Assembly: GCF_024622045.1 (NCBI RefSeq)
Contig: NZ_JANKBP010000003.1
Origin: Rodentibacter caecimuris
GTDB taxonomy: Bacteria > Pseudomonadota > Gammaproteobacteria > Enterobacterales > Pasteurellaceae
DNA: 64,000 nt
Reading direction: 5' to 3' (one strand)
The position numbers and the translations under genes were made by a program. Under the pieces are notes generated by a model, which was given only the letters and a program-made list of their open reading frames with translations, had not been told where the DNA came from and made no database searches. Each line of letters begins with the position of its first letter. Position 1 is the first letter of the stretch. Positions 27,321-36,432 of the stretch are shown here, piece after piece.

Positions 27321-28619
27321 TTAATCCCTTATACAAATTTTTTCAAATTCTTCAAAGAATGTTGGAAAAGTTTTTGCCGTACATTGAGGATCAAGAATAG
27401 TGACGGCGGTATCTGACAGAGCAACAAGAGCAAAACACATTGCCATACGATGATCATTATAGGTCTCAATATTTGCATGTTGAAATTTGTTTAATGGAAG
27501 CGGTTGAATGTGAATAAAATCTTCTCCTTCTTCAACTTTTGCTCCGATTTTTCTTAATTCAGTTGCCATTGCGCTGAGACGATCGGTTTCCTTCACACGC
27601 CAGTTATAAATATTGCGAATAGTTGTTTCACCTTCAGCAAAAAGTGCGGTTGTTGCTATAGTCATTGCGGCATCAGGGATATGGTTCATATCCATATCAA
27701 TTCCGTGAAGTTTGGATTTTTCCACCTGAATAAAATCCGCTCCCCAAGTTACTTTAGCGCCCATTTTTTTTAACACTTCAGCAAATAAACGGTCGCCTTG
27801 TATGGAATTTTTTCCAATACCTGTGATTTTTACTTTGCCTTTGATCGCTGCAGCCGCTAAAAAGTAAGAGGCGGAAGAGGCGTCACCTTCTACTAAATAT
27901 GTACCGGGTGAAAGATAAGATTGGTTACCTTGAATACGGAAAGTTTTGTAGTCGTGGTTTTTTACATCTACACCGAAATCTTTCATCATTGCCAATGTGA
28001 TGTCAATATAAGGTTTGGAAACTAACTCTCCAATTAGTTCGATTTCCGTATCATTCTCAGCAAGGGGAGCGGCCATTAAAAGTGCGGTCAGAAATTGAGA
28101 TGAAATTGAACCGTCGATTTTTATTTTTCCACCTTTGATACCACGATTTCTAATGGCAAGAGGAGGATAACCCTCGTTTTCTAAATAATGTATGTCTGCA
28201 CCTGCTTGGCGAAGCGCATCAACTAAATGTCGAATAGGTCGTTCTTTCATTCGGGGTTCTCCGGTAAGAATCACTTCGCCCTCTGTTTCGCCTTTCAAAC
28301 AAAGTGTTGCACTTAAGGGGCGCATTGCTGTACCTGCATTACCAAGAAAAAGAGAAATCCCACCTTGAATATTAAATGTACCATCCAAACCTTCAATTTC
28401 GCAGGACGTTTTATCCTCAGAAAGTTGGTAATTGATTCCGAGTGCTTTGAGAGCATTCAACATATGACGAATGTCATCACTATCGAGCAAATTAGTCACT
28501 TTTGTTGTGCCTTTAGCTAATGCTGCTAGAAGCAGAGCTCGGTTAGATAAACTTTTTGAGCCGGGAAGGTTAATTGTGCCTTCAACCGCTTTAATTGGCA
28601 TGAGAGTAATTGATTCCAT
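27321..28619 (-). CDS. aroA: 5-enolpyruvylshikimate-3-phosphate synthase
   Basis: Sixth step of the shikimate pathway, joining shikimate 3-phosphate and phosphoenolpyruvate on the way to aromatic amino acids. The 432-residue protein shows the PEP-site motif LFLGNAGTAMRPL, GDASSASYFLAAAA, NRALLLAALAKG near the N-terminus and TYNDHRMAMCFAL near the C-terminus. The sequence NAGTAMRPLSA is the class I EPSPS form. The start codon overlaps the purU stop by one base. An uptake signal lies inside the gene near 28080. Confidence 0.97.
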   Translation of the reverse strand: MESITLMPIKAVEGTINLPGSKSLSNRALLLAALAKGTTKVTNLLDSDDIRHMLNALKALGINYQLSEDKTSCEIEGLDGTFNIQGGISLFLGNAGTAMRPLSATLCLKGETEGEVILTGEPRMKERPIRHLVDALRQAGADIHYLENEGYPPLAIRNRGIKGGKIKIDGSISSQFLTALLMAAPLAENDTEIELIGELVSKPYIDITLAMMKDFGVDVKNHDYKTFRIQGNQSYLSPGTYLVEGDASSASYFLAAAAIKGKVKITGIGKNSIQGDRLFAEVLKKMGAKVTWGADFIQVEKSKLHGIDMDMNHIPDAAMTIATTALFAEGETTIRNIYNWRVKETDRLSAMATELRKIGAKVEEGEDFIHIQPLPLNKFQHANIETYNDHRMAMCFALVALSDTAVTILDPQCTAKTFPTFFEEFEKICIRD

Positions 28620-29455
28620 TACAGCACCACTGTTTTGTTTTTATAAACGAAAATTCTATCGTGCAGTGCTAGATCAAGTGCACGGCTGAGAACTGTTTTT
28701 TCTACATCCCGACCGGCATGCATCATCGCATCTGCGCTATAAGTATGATCTACATTAATTACATTTTGCATAATGATTGGGCCTTGATCCAGCTCATTAT
28801 TGATGAAATGTGCAGTAGCTCCAATGATTTTTACACCGCGTTCATAGGCTTGATGATAGGGTTTTGCGCCAATAAATGCAGGCAAGAAAGAGTGATGAAT
28901 ATTAATTACTCTGTTTGGATAGCGCTCTACGAACTCAGGATTGAGAACTCGCATATACTTGGCTAGTACAATATAATCCGGAGCATACTCGTCAATTTTT
29001 GTCGCAAGTAATTTATCATGTTCAACGCGGCTTAAACCTTCATGGCTAATGTAATGAAATGGAATATTAAAACGCTCGACTAATTCCCGTAAATTATTAT
29101 GATTGCCAATAACTGCAACGATTTCTACATCCAGCGCGCCATAATAATTTTTCATTAAAATATCACCAAGACAATGTGCTTCTTTTGTGACTAAAATGGC
29201 AATACGTTTGCGTTTTGAGCTAATTAATCGACAATTTGTCCCTTTCGGTAAACTATATTTGAGATCTTCAAGTAATGTTGTTTCATTAAAAATCCCTTCA
29301 AGTTCCGTGCGCATAAAGAAATGTTTTGTTTCAAAATCAACAAATTCATTATTATGTAAAATATTTAATTGGTGCTTATAACAAATATTGGTAATCTTAG
29401 CGATCAATCCTTTATCATCAGGACAATCGGTAAGAAGTATTTTCTTTTCGATCAT
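28619..29455 (-). CDS. purU: Formyltetrahydrofolate deformylase PurU
   Basis: Hydrolyses 10-formyl-THF to THF and formate, balancing one-carbon pools. The 278-residue protein has an N-terminal ACT domain (LTDCPDDKGLIAKITNICYK) and a C-terminal formyltransferase-like domain with IHHSFLPAFIGAKPYHQAYE and the catalytic Asn-His-Asp set (VINIHHS, ELDQGPIIMQ). It is coupled to aroA by a one-base overlap, and hns lies upstream on the same strand. The gene order hns-purU-aroA matches H. influenzae as I recall. Confidence 0.96.
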   Translation of the reverse strand: MIEKKILLTDCPDDKGLIAKITNICYKHQLNILHNNEFVDFETKHFFMRTELEGIFNETTLLEDLKYSLPKGTNCRLISSKRKRIAILVTKEAHCLGDILMKNYYGALDVEIVAVIGNHNNLRELVERFNIPFHYISHEGLSRVEHDKLLATKIDEYAPDYIVLAKYMRVLNPEFVERYPNRVINIHHSFLPAFIGAKPYHQAYERGVKIIGATAHFINNELDQGPIIMQNVINVDHTYSADAMMHAGRDVEKTVLSRALDLALHDRIFVYKNKTVVL

Positions 29456-29531
29456 AGTCTTAATACAATGCTTTTATTATAGATAAAAGAGAACCCATAA
29501 GATATATGGGTTCTTTAGAGAGAGGAAATAA

Positions 29532-29936
29532 TTAAATTTCAAAGTCTGATAAAGACTTACCGGCATCCAATGCCTTTTGAATTACGCTTGGAGTACGCCC
29601 TTGACCGGTCCACGTTTTTTGTTCCCCATTTTCAGTCGTGTATTTATATTTCGCAGGGAGCGGTTTACGTTTTTTACGGGAATTCGACGAGAAAGTACCG
29701 ATAATGGCTTGCAATTCTTCAGCAGTAATTCCTTCCTGCTTAATTAATTCTTTATATTTTGCGATACGTGTCTTACGTTCAATTTCTGCTTGTTGAATTT
29801 CTTCCATTTGTACACGTTTTTCAGCAATCGCTTCTTCAAGTTTTTTTAATGTATTTTCAGCTTGTTCTAATGTTAAATCACGTACTACTGCACGAATGCT
29901 GTGACGGTTAGTAAATATTTTGATTAAATCAGCCAT
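29532..29936 (-). CDS. hns: Nucleoid-associated silencer H-NS
   Basis: DNA-bridging protein that silences AT-rich genes. The 134-residue protein has the N-terminal coiled-coil oligomerisation region (about residues 15-65, rich in Glu/Lys) and the C-terminal DNA-binding domain. The hook motif is TWTGQGRTPSVIQKALDAG, with the QGR core. A GAGG ribosome site precedes the ATG. A long AT-rich divergent region (29937-30398) separates it from the lysine riboswitch gene and may hold its autoregulatory sites. Confidence 0.96.
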   Translation of the reverse strand: MADLIKIFTNRHSIRAVVRDLTLEQAENTLKKLEEAIAEKRVQMEEIQQAEIERKTRIAKYKELIKQEGITAEELQAIIGTFSSNSRKKRKPLPAKYKYTTENGEQKTWTGQGRTPSVIQKALDAGKSLSDFEI

Positions 29937-30174
29937 AATAAACCTCTATTTTATGATGTGTAAAAATATAAACCTTAGTTGCTCATGATAACGAAATTAA
30001 TTCATAAGGTAAATCTTAAATTTAAATAAAATTAAGCTAAATGATGTGATGAACGTTATTTTTAAATATTTATTATGGTTATTATCTCATTATGGATCTT
30101 GACAAATTAAAGTGATTTATAGAATTTATTAGATTTTTCTTCTGTTTTCCTGTAATCTTCCGACTCCTTACAAA
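29937..30174. promoter_or_regulatory. Divergent hns / lysW promoter region
   Basis: AT-rich DNA. On the plus strand TTGACA (30099-30104) and TAGAAT (30120-30125), with a short 15-bp spacer, could start the riboswitch leader near 30132. No gene is visible. Confidence 0.4.
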
Positions 30175-30331
30175 GTAGAGGTGCGATTACTATAAGTATT
30201 TTTTCCGAGTGGATAGCGATGACGAAAAAGGAAAGGAGTAGTTGCCGAAATCAGTTAAAAGTCGTTTTAACTGGTTGGTGGCGTATCTGAAAGGAACGTT
30301 ACTGTCATAGTGAATAGCTATGGAGCGCTAC
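30175..30331 (+). ncRNA. Lysine riboswitch (L box)
   Basis: The leader of the downstream transporter carries the conserved L-box pieces in order: GTAGAGGTGCG at the 5' edge, ATAAGTA, GGAAAGGAGT, GCCGAAAT, CTGGTTGGTGGCG, GAAAGGAACG, TTACTGTCAT and GGAGCGCTAC at the 3' edge. The P1 closing helix is GTAG (30175-30178) with CTAC (30328-30331). A GC-rich hairpin after it (CGGTTAGG...CTTACCG, GGG with CCC) is the likely expression platform. It ends about 30 nt before the start codon, so control may be of termination or translation. Confidence 0.92.
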
Positions 30332-30398
30332 GGTTAGGTGGGGGTCATTATTATCCCGTTTTCTTACCGTTGTCTCCATTAATTTTAGGTGTAACTTA

Positions 30399-31919
30399 AT
30401 GGAACTTATCGATTATTCTTCTTCAATTTGGTCTATTTTTCCCGCATTGCTGGCGATTATACTAGCGATTGCAACACGTCGTGTATTAATTTCCCTGAGC
30501 GCAGGGATTTTAGTTGGTGCGTTGATGCTCAATCATGCCTCAATTTTACCTACCCTTATTTATCTGAAAGATAACATTATTTCCTTGGTGTACAATGATG
30601 GCGCAATTAATTCAAATATGAATATTGTTCTTTTTTTACTTTTGCTTGGTATTTTAACCGCACTTTTAACGGTATCCGGTAGTAACCGTGCATTTGTGGA
30701 ATGGGCTCAAAAGCGGATTAAGGATCGCCGTGGAGCAAAATTATTAGCCGCTTCTTTGGTTTTTGTTACCTTTATTGATGATTATTTTCATAGCCTTGCT
30801 GTAGGGGCTATTGCCCGTCCTGTTACCGATCGTTTCAAGGTCTCTCGTGCAAAATTAGCTTATATCCTTGATTCTACTGCTGCACCGATGTGTGTAATGA
30901 CGCCGGTTTCAAGTTGGGGAGCTTATATTATTACCTTAGTGGCAGGTTTATTAACCACCTATTCCATTACTGAATACACGCCAATTGGGGCATTTGTGGC
31001 AATGAGTGCAATGAATTACTATGCGATCTTTGCTTTACTTATGGTATTTTTTGTTGCTTATTTTTCATTTGATATCGCTTCCATGGCTCGTCATGAAAAA
31101 GCAGCAATGGCGCGTGAAAATCATGAGTTGGAAGAAGATTTGGGAACGAAAGGTCGTGTGCGGAGTCTGATCCTGCCGATAGTGATTTTGATCGTCATAA
31201 CCGTTTCAATGATGATCTATAGTGGTGCCGATACGCTTGCCAAATCCGGTGTGCGGTTTTCCATATTAGGCGCTTTTGAAAATACTAATGTGGGTGTCTC
31301 TCTTGTTATTGGAGGCTCAAGTGCGGTCGTTATCTCAACGATTTTGATTATCTTGGATGGTCAGATCAGTTTTTTTGAGTATGCTCGTGCATGGAAACTA
31401 GGTATTAAATCTATGTTAGGGGCAATTGCAATTTTATTTTTTGCTTGGACAATCAATAAAATTGTCGGTGATGTGCAAACGGGCAAATATTTGTCTTCTT
31501 TGGTTTCTGATAATATACCCGTTCAATTTTTACCTGTTCTCTTATTCATTCTTGCTTCGGCAATGGCATTTTCTACAGGTACAAGTTGGGGAACCTTTGG
31601 TATTATGTTACCGATTGCAGCCTCAATGGCAATGAATGCAGCACCGGAATTAATGTTGCCTTGTCTTTCTGCTGTAATGGCTGGAGCTGTATGTGGTGAT
31701 CACTGCTCGCCGGTTTCAGATACAACGATTCTTTCTTCTACCGGAGCAAAATGTAATCATATGGATCACGTCACAACCCAATTACCTTATGCTTTAACGG
31801 TTGCGATGGCAAGTTGTATCGGTTATATCACGGTTGGTTTTACAGAATCCGGAGTGGCCGGGTTTATTACAACGGCAGTATCCCTCGTTATACTCGTTTT
31901 TATCGTGAAAAAACGTTAA
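30399..31919 (+). CDS. lysW: NhaC-family transporter under a lysine riboswitch, probable lysine permease LysW
   Basis: Inner-membrane transporter of 506 residues with about 12 hydrophobic helices and NhaC/Na+:H+-antiporter superfamily segments (FVTFIDDYFHSLAVG, STAAPMCVMTPVSSWGAY, GTSWGTFGIMLPIAASM, CGDHCSPVSDTTILSSTG). Annotated often as a Na+/H+ antiporter, but the lysine riboswitch directly upstream argues for lysine uptake. Comparative work on L boxes named this group LysW in related bacteria. The substrate is inferred from regulation, not seen in the protein. A terminator follows. Confidence 0.85.
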   Translation: MELIDYSSSIWSIFPALLAIILAIATRRVLISLSAGILVGALMLNHASILPTLIYLKDNIISLVYNDGAINSNMNIVLFLLLLGILTALLTVSGSNRAFVEWAQKRIKDRRGAKLLAASLVFVTFIDDYFHSLAVGAIARPVTDRFKVSRAKLAYILDSTAAPMCVMTPVSSWGAYIITLVAGLLTTYSITEYTPIGAFVAMSAMNYYAIFALLMVFFVAYFSFDIASMARHEKAAMARENHELEEDLGTKGRVRSLILPIVILIVITVSMMIYSGADTLAKSGVRFSILGAFENTNVGVSLVIGGSSAVVISTILIILDGQISFFEYARAWKLGIKSMLGAIAILFFAWTINKIVGDVQTGKYLSSLVSDNIPVQFLPVLLFILASAMAFSTGTSWGTFGIMLPIAASMAMNAAPELMLPCLSAVMAGAVCGDHCSPVSDTTILSSTGAKCNHMDHVTTQLPYALTVAMASCIGYITVGFTESGVAGFITTAVSLVILVFIVKKR

Positions 31920-31974
31920 AAATGTGATCCGCCTCAAAAAAGCAAATAAAAAATAAAATTTTACTATTTTTATA

Positions 31975-32002
31975 AAATGCGACATAAAGTCGCATTTTTT
32001 TA
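31975..32002 (+). terminator. Intrinsic terminator after lysW
   Basis: AAATGCGAC-ATAAA-GTCGCATTT is followed by TTTTATA. Confidence 0.85.
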
Positions 32003-32190
32003 TATTTTAACTAAATTTATTTTATTTTATGTTTTATTTTTAGTGTTTTTTAGTTTTTTATTTTGTTATTTTTGGGTTCCTATGTTGGTAGGGTATCTAG
32101 ACAAAGATTTTTTTGCCAGTATGATGAATACAAATCCAGAAAATATCAGTTAATAATCAATTAAAGAGCGGTCAATTTTAGGAGTGAATT

Positions 32191-33915
32191 ATGAAAAAAT
32201 TATCCGGTGCTGAAATGGTAGTGCAATCACTACGTGATGAAGGGGTAGAGTATTTGTTTGGCTATCCGGGGGGAGCAGTACTTGATATTTATGATGCGAT
32301 TCATACACTTGGCGGAATTGAACACATTCTTGTACGTCATGAACAAGCCGCGGTTCATATGGCGGATGGTTATGCGCGTGCAACAGGTAAAGTGGGCTGC
32401 GTATTAGTCACGTCAGGTCCCGGTGCGACCAATGCCATAACCGGTATCGCCACGGCTTATGCTGATTCTATACCAATGGTTGTGATTTCAGGACAAGTAA
32501 TGAGCCATTTAATTGGTAGTGATGCTTTCCAAGAATGTGATATGGTTGGGATTTCTCGCCCTGTCGTAAAACACAGTTTTATTGTAAAAAAAGCGGAAGA
32601 TATTCCTGAAATAATCAAAAAAGCATTTTATATTGCATCAACCGGTCGTCCCGGCCCTGTTGTTGTTGATATTCCGAAAGATACGGTAAATCCAAATCAT
32701 AAATTCCCTTATGAATATCCAAAATCTGTTGAAATGCGTTCTTACAATCCAACGGTAAACGGGCATAAAGGGCAGATTAAAAAAGCATTAAAAGCCTTAT
32801 TAGTGGCAAAGAAACCCATTTTATTCGTGGGTGGCGGGGCGGTTGCCGCCGAATGTAGCGAGGAATTAACCCAATTGGCACAGCGCTTGAATTTACCGGT
32901 TACCTCTTCTTTAATGGGGTTAGGTGTTTATTCGGGAAGCGATAAGCAATTTTTAGGCATGTTGGGGATGCATGGAACCTATGAAGCTAATAATGCCATG
33001 CATGAAAGTGATTTGATCTTAGGAATTGGCGTACGTTTTGACGATCGCACGACAAATAACCTCGATAAATATTGCCCGTATGCAAAAGTGATTCAAATTG
33101 ACATCGATCCGGCCTCGATTTCTAAAAATGTGAAAGTGGCGATTCCGATTGTAGGCAGTGCGAAGAATGTGCTGACGGAGTTTTTAAGTTTATTGGGAGA
33201 AGAAGGGGGAAACCACCCGCAAAATCATCTTGAGGATTGGTGGAAACAGATTAATGAATGGAAAGCAAAAAACTGCTTGGATTTCGACCGCACTTCGGGT
33301 GTGATTAAACCTCAACAAGTGATGGAAGCTGTTTATCGGATTACCAACGGAGAGGCTTATGTCGCTTCAGATGTAGGACAGCATCAAATGTTTGCAGCGT
33401 TACATTACCCGTTCAATAAGCCTCGTCACTGGATTAACTCGGGCGGGTTAGGCACAATGGGGTTTGGTTTACCTGCCGCGTTAGGAGCAAAACTTGCCCA
33501 ACCTAACGCCAAGGTTGTTTGTGTTACCGGTGACGGCAGTATCCAAATGAATATTCAGGAACTTTCTACTGCAACCCAATATGGTATTCCTATTGTCATT
33601 ATTTGTTTGAATAATCATTTCTTAGGTATGGTGAAACAATGGCAAGATTTGATTTATTCAGGGCGTCATTCGCAAACTTATATGAATTCCTTACCGGATT
33701 TTGTGAAATTGGCAGAATCTTACGGACATGTGGGGATTAAAATTGCGACGCCAGATGAGTTGGAGAGTAAATTAGAAGAAGCATTCAAACTTAAAAATAA
33801 ACTGGTATTTGTCGATATCAATGTCGATGAAAGTGAACATGTTTATCCTATGCAAGTGCGTGGTGGAGCAATGAATGAAATGATTTTAGGTAAAACAAAA
33901 GGGGAGAATGAATAA
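32191..33915 (+). CDS. ilvI: Acetolactate synthase catalytic subunit IlvI
   Basis: Thiamine-diphosphate enzyme catalysing the first common step of valine/leucine/isoleucine synthesis. The 574-residue protein has the catalytic Glu in VRHEQAAVHMADGYARATGK, a FAD-binding middle domain (GVRFDDRTTNNL), and the TPP/Mg motif VTGDGSIQMN...LNN. Its last codon shares a base with the ilvH start (TAATG), so subunits are made in step. It is closest in type to the IlvI isoform because of the ilvIH arrangement; feedback behaviour cannot be read directly. Confidence 0.95.
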   Translation: MKKLSGAEMVVQSLRDEGVEYLFGYPGGAVLDIYDAIHTLGGIEHILVRHEQAAVHMADGYARATGKVGCVLVTSGPGATNAITGIATAYADSIPMVVISGQVMSHLIGSDAFQECDMVGISRPVVKHSFIVKKAEDIPEIIKKAFYIASTGRPGPVVVDIPKDTVNPNHKFPYEYPKSVEMRSYNPTVNGHKGQIKKALKALLVAKKPILFVGGGAVAAECSEELTQLAQRLNLPVTSSLMGLGVYSGSDKQFLGMLGMHGTYEANNAMHESDLILGIGVRFDDRTTNNLDKYCPYAKVIQIDIDPASISKNVKVAIPIVGSAKNVLTEFLSLLGEEGGNHPQNHLEDWWKQINEWKAKNCLDFDRTSGVIKPQQVMEAVYRITNGEAYVASDVGQHQMFAALHYPFNKPRHWINSGGLGTMGFGLPAALGAKLAQPNAKVVCVTGDGSIQMNIQELSTATQYGIPIVIICLNNHFLGMVKQWQDLIYSGRHSQTYMNSLPDFVKLAESYGHVGIKIATPDELESKLEEAFKLKNKLVFVDINVDESEHVYPMQVRGGAMNEMILGKTKGENE

Positions 33916-34406
33916 TGCGTAGAATTTTGTCTGTTTTATTAGAAAATGAGTCCGGTGCGCTATCACGAGTAGTGGGTTTATTCTCTCAACGTGCATTCAA
34001 TATTGAAAGTCTTACCGTTGCACCAACGGATGATCCTACGTTATCACGGATGACCATTGAAGCGGTGGGTGATGAACAAGTGCTGGAGCAAATTGAAAAG
34101 CAACTACATAAGTTGGTTGATGTATTTAAAGTGATCAATTTAAGTGAGCATGAACATGTTGAACGTGAAGTTCTACTGGTAAAAATCCGTGCAACGGGGG
34201 CATCACGTGATGAAATTAAACGTCTTACCGATATTTTCCGTGGTCAGATCGTGGATGTTACGCCTAAATCTTATACGGTTCAATTAACCGGTACAAAAGA
34301 TAAATTAGATGCTTTTGTGGCGGCAGTGAAGGAAGAAACAACACTACTTGAAATTGTTCGTTCAGGGTTGATCAGCCTTTCCCGCGGTGAGAAAAATATT
34401 CTTTAA
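33915..34406 (+). CDS. ilvH: Acetolactate synthase regulatory subunit IlvH
   Basis: Small subunit that activates IlvI and confers valine inhibition. The 163-residue protein has an N-terminal ACT domain (RRILSVLLENESGALSRVVG, FNIESLTVAPTDDPTLSRMT) and a C-terminal domain ending ISLSRGEKNIL. The valine-binding loop with ENESGALSRV is intact, so feedback sensitivity is expected. It starts at the overlapping TAATG junction with ilvI and is followed by a hairpin terminator. Confidence 0.95.
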   Translation: MRRILSVLLENESGALSRVVGLFSQRAFNIESLTVAPTDDPTLSRMTIEAVGDEQVLEQIEKQLHKLVDVFKVINLSEHEHVEREVLLVKIRATGASRDEIKRLTDIFRGQIVDVTPKSYTVQLTGTKDKLDAFVAAVKEETTLLEIVRSGLISLSRGEKNIL

Positions 34407-34428
34407 TTTATCCTTTTGATTGATGAAA

Positions 34429-34462
34429 AAATCTATACTCATAATGAGAGTAGATTTTTTTA
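34429..34462 (+). terminator. Intrinsic terminator after ilvH
   Basis: The imperfect stem AATCTATACTC / GAGAGTAGATT is followed by TTTTTTAT. Confidence 0.7.
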
Positions 34463-34566
34463 TATTTTGTTGCATTGAGTACCTTTAAGCTGCTTATTCG
34501 GTAGTAAAGTGGATGTTTTAAATGAAAAATACAGCCAAATAAAGGTGTTTTTAGATGGTTGATACG

Positions 34567-34594
34567 AAAAAGGAAGCCAAACGGCTTCCTTTTT
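34567..34594 (-). terminator. Intrinsic terminator of lysS
   Basis: AAAAAGGAAGCC / GGCTTCCTTTTT is a perfect 12-bp stem 19 bp beyond the lysS stop. Confidence 0.85.
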
Positions 34595-34612
34595 AAGTGT
34601 AGATTAATTCGT

Positions 34613-36121
34613 TTATCTTTGTCGCATTGCCGGGAAGAGGATTACATCGCGAATAGACGGCGCATTTGCATAAAGCATGGCTAGACGGTCGATTCCTAAT
34701 CCTTCTCCTGCGGTTGGCGGTAAACCATGTTCTAATGCAACAACAAAGTCTTCGTCTTTAAACATGGCTTCATCATCCCCTGCTTCTTTTGCTGCAACTT
34801 GAGCATCAAAGCGTTCATTCTGGTCTTCTGCATCGTTTAATTCTGAAAAACCATTGCCGATTTCACGTCCGCCGATAAATAATTCAAAGCGGTCGGTGAC
34901 TTCCGGATTTTCATCATTACGACGGGCAAGCGGTGAAATTTCTGCGGGATGTGCCATTAAGAAAGTCGGTTGAATTAAATGGTGTTCCGCCACTTCCTCA
35001 AAAATTGCATTGACAATACTACCTAATCCCCAAGATTTTTGCACCTCAATGCCTAAACGTTCAGCGGTAGCTTTGGCTCGGTCGAAATCGTATAAATCTT
35101 CTTTTACAATGCCTTTCTCTGCACCATATTTGATGGTTGCGTCATGTAATGTAATACGCTCAAATGGTTTGCCAAAGTCAAATTCGTATTCACCGTATTT
35201 CACGATAGTTGTGCCAAGGATATCAATAGCGAGTTTACGTAATAATTCTTCGGTGTTATCCATTAAGTCATGGTAATCCGCATAGGCTTGATAGTATTCA
35301 AGCATAGTAAATTCCGGATTATGGCGAACGGAAACCCCTTCATTGCGGAAGTTACGATTTAATTCGAATACCCGTTCAAAACCGCCGACTACCAAACGTT
35401 TTAAATAAAGTTCCGGCGCAATACGCAAATACATATCCACATCAAGAGCATTATGATGTGTCACGAACGGACGGGCGGATGCTCCTCCCGGAATCGCTTG
35501 CAACATTGGCGTTTCTACTTCCATGAAACCTTTTGAAATGAAATATTCACGAATGCCTGCGACGACTTTTGATCTAATGATAAAAGTACGGCGGGATTCT
35601 TCATTAGAAATTAAGTCTAAATAACGTTGGCGATAACGCATTTCTTGGTCTGTTAAGCCGTGGAATTTATCCGGCAATGGGCGAAGTGCTTTAGTTAATA
35701 GTTGAACTTCACTTGCTTTAACCGTAAGCTCGCCAGTTTTGGTTTTAAATAATGTTCCTTTAATTCCGACAATATCTCCCAAATCCCATTGACCGACATC
35801 ATCTTTATACACTCCTTCCGGTAGGTTATCGCGAGCTACATAAAGCTGAATTTTACCGCTCATATCCTGTAATGTGATAAAGGTTGCTTTACCCATTGCA
35901 CGACGGGTCATAATACGGCCGGCAACAGTCACTTCAACATTTTTTTCTTTTAATGCTTCGCCTTCTTCTGATTCGTATTGATTATGCAAATCTTGTGCAA
36001 GCGAATCGCGGCGGAATTGGTTCGGGAACGCGTTACCTTTAGCGCGTAACGCAGCTAATTTTTCACGGCGAACGAGCATTTCGCCTTGAAGATCAATTTC
36101 TGGGGTTTGTGGTTCTGACAT
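34613..36121 (-). CDS. lysS: Lysyl-tRNA synthetase (class II)
   Basis: Charges tRNA-Lys. The ATG at 36121 follows AGGAGA and gives 502 residues; an upstream in-frame codon at 36139 has no ribosome site. An OB-fold anticodon-binding domain (about residues 55-150) precedes the class II core, with motif 2 FELNRNFRNEGVSVRHNPEF and motif 3 GLGIDRLAML. In E. coli and H. influenzae lysS follows prfB directly; here the cad module separates them, and lysS has its own TATAAT at 36151-36156. Confidence 0.97.
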   Translation of the reverse strand: MSEPQTPEIDLQGEMLVRREKLAALRAKGNAFPNQFRRDSLAQDLHNQYESEEGEALKEKNVEVTVAGRIMTRRAMGKATFITLQDMSGKIQLYVARDNLPEGVYKDDVGQWDLGDIVGIKGTLFKTKTGELTVKASEVQLLTKALRPLPDKFHGLTDQEMRYRQRYLDLISNEESRRTFIIRSKVVAGIREYFISKGFMEVETPMLQAIPGGASARPFVTHHNALDVDMYLRIAPELYLKRLVVGGFERVFELNRNFRNEGVSVRHNPEFTMLEYYQAYADYHDLMDNTEELLRKLAIDILGTTIVKYGEYEFDFGKPFERITLHDATIKYGAEKGIVKEDLYDFDRAKATAERLGIEVQKSWGLGSIVNAIFEEVAEHHLIQPTFLMAHPAEISPLARRNDENPEVTDRFELFIGGREIGNGFSELNDAEDQNERFDAQVAAKEAGDDEAMFKDEDFVVALEHGLPPTAGEGLGIDRLAMLYANAPSIRDVILFPAMRQR

Positions 36122-36318
36122 ATTGAATCTCCTGTACAATTGTTGGGTTGATTATATCTGATTTATCAAGTGAACAAAACAATCACTTCTTTCATCTTCT
36201 TATAATTCAGTTTAGTTCCAGTTAAATGTTAATCATTTTTCTCTTCAGTCTAATTAAGCTCCCTACTACTTTATCATAAGTTAAATTAATTTTTAATATT
36301 AAATTATCAGTAAAAATT

Positions 36319-36332
36319 ATGATCATGATCAA
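36319..36332 (+). promoter_or_regulatory. FNR box upstream of cadBA
   Basis: ATGAT-CATG-ATCAA matches 9 of 10 FNR positions. Its centre (36325.5) is about 40 bp before the predicted start set by TATAAT at 36353-36358, which is class II placement. It implies anaerobic induction. Confidence 0.65.
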
Positions 36333-36344
36333 TGTTAAGTTTAT

Positions 36345-36368
36345 CTAATCAATATAATATTTGATTAG
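36345..36368 (+). promoter_or_regulatory. Palindrome enclosing the cadB -10 element
   Basis: Arms CTAATCAA (36345-36352) and TTGATTAG (36361-36368) perfectly flank the 8-bp TATAATAT that holds the -10 hexamer. The placement suits a repressor operator. A second inverted repeat, AGCCAAT / ATTGGCT (36367-36373 and 36387-36393), follows in the leader. Confidence 0.5.
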
Positions 36369-36432
36369 CCAATCTGATTTCGTTGTATTGGCTGACAAAA
36401 ACGATACTCATGAAATTGTAAGGAGGAGATGA

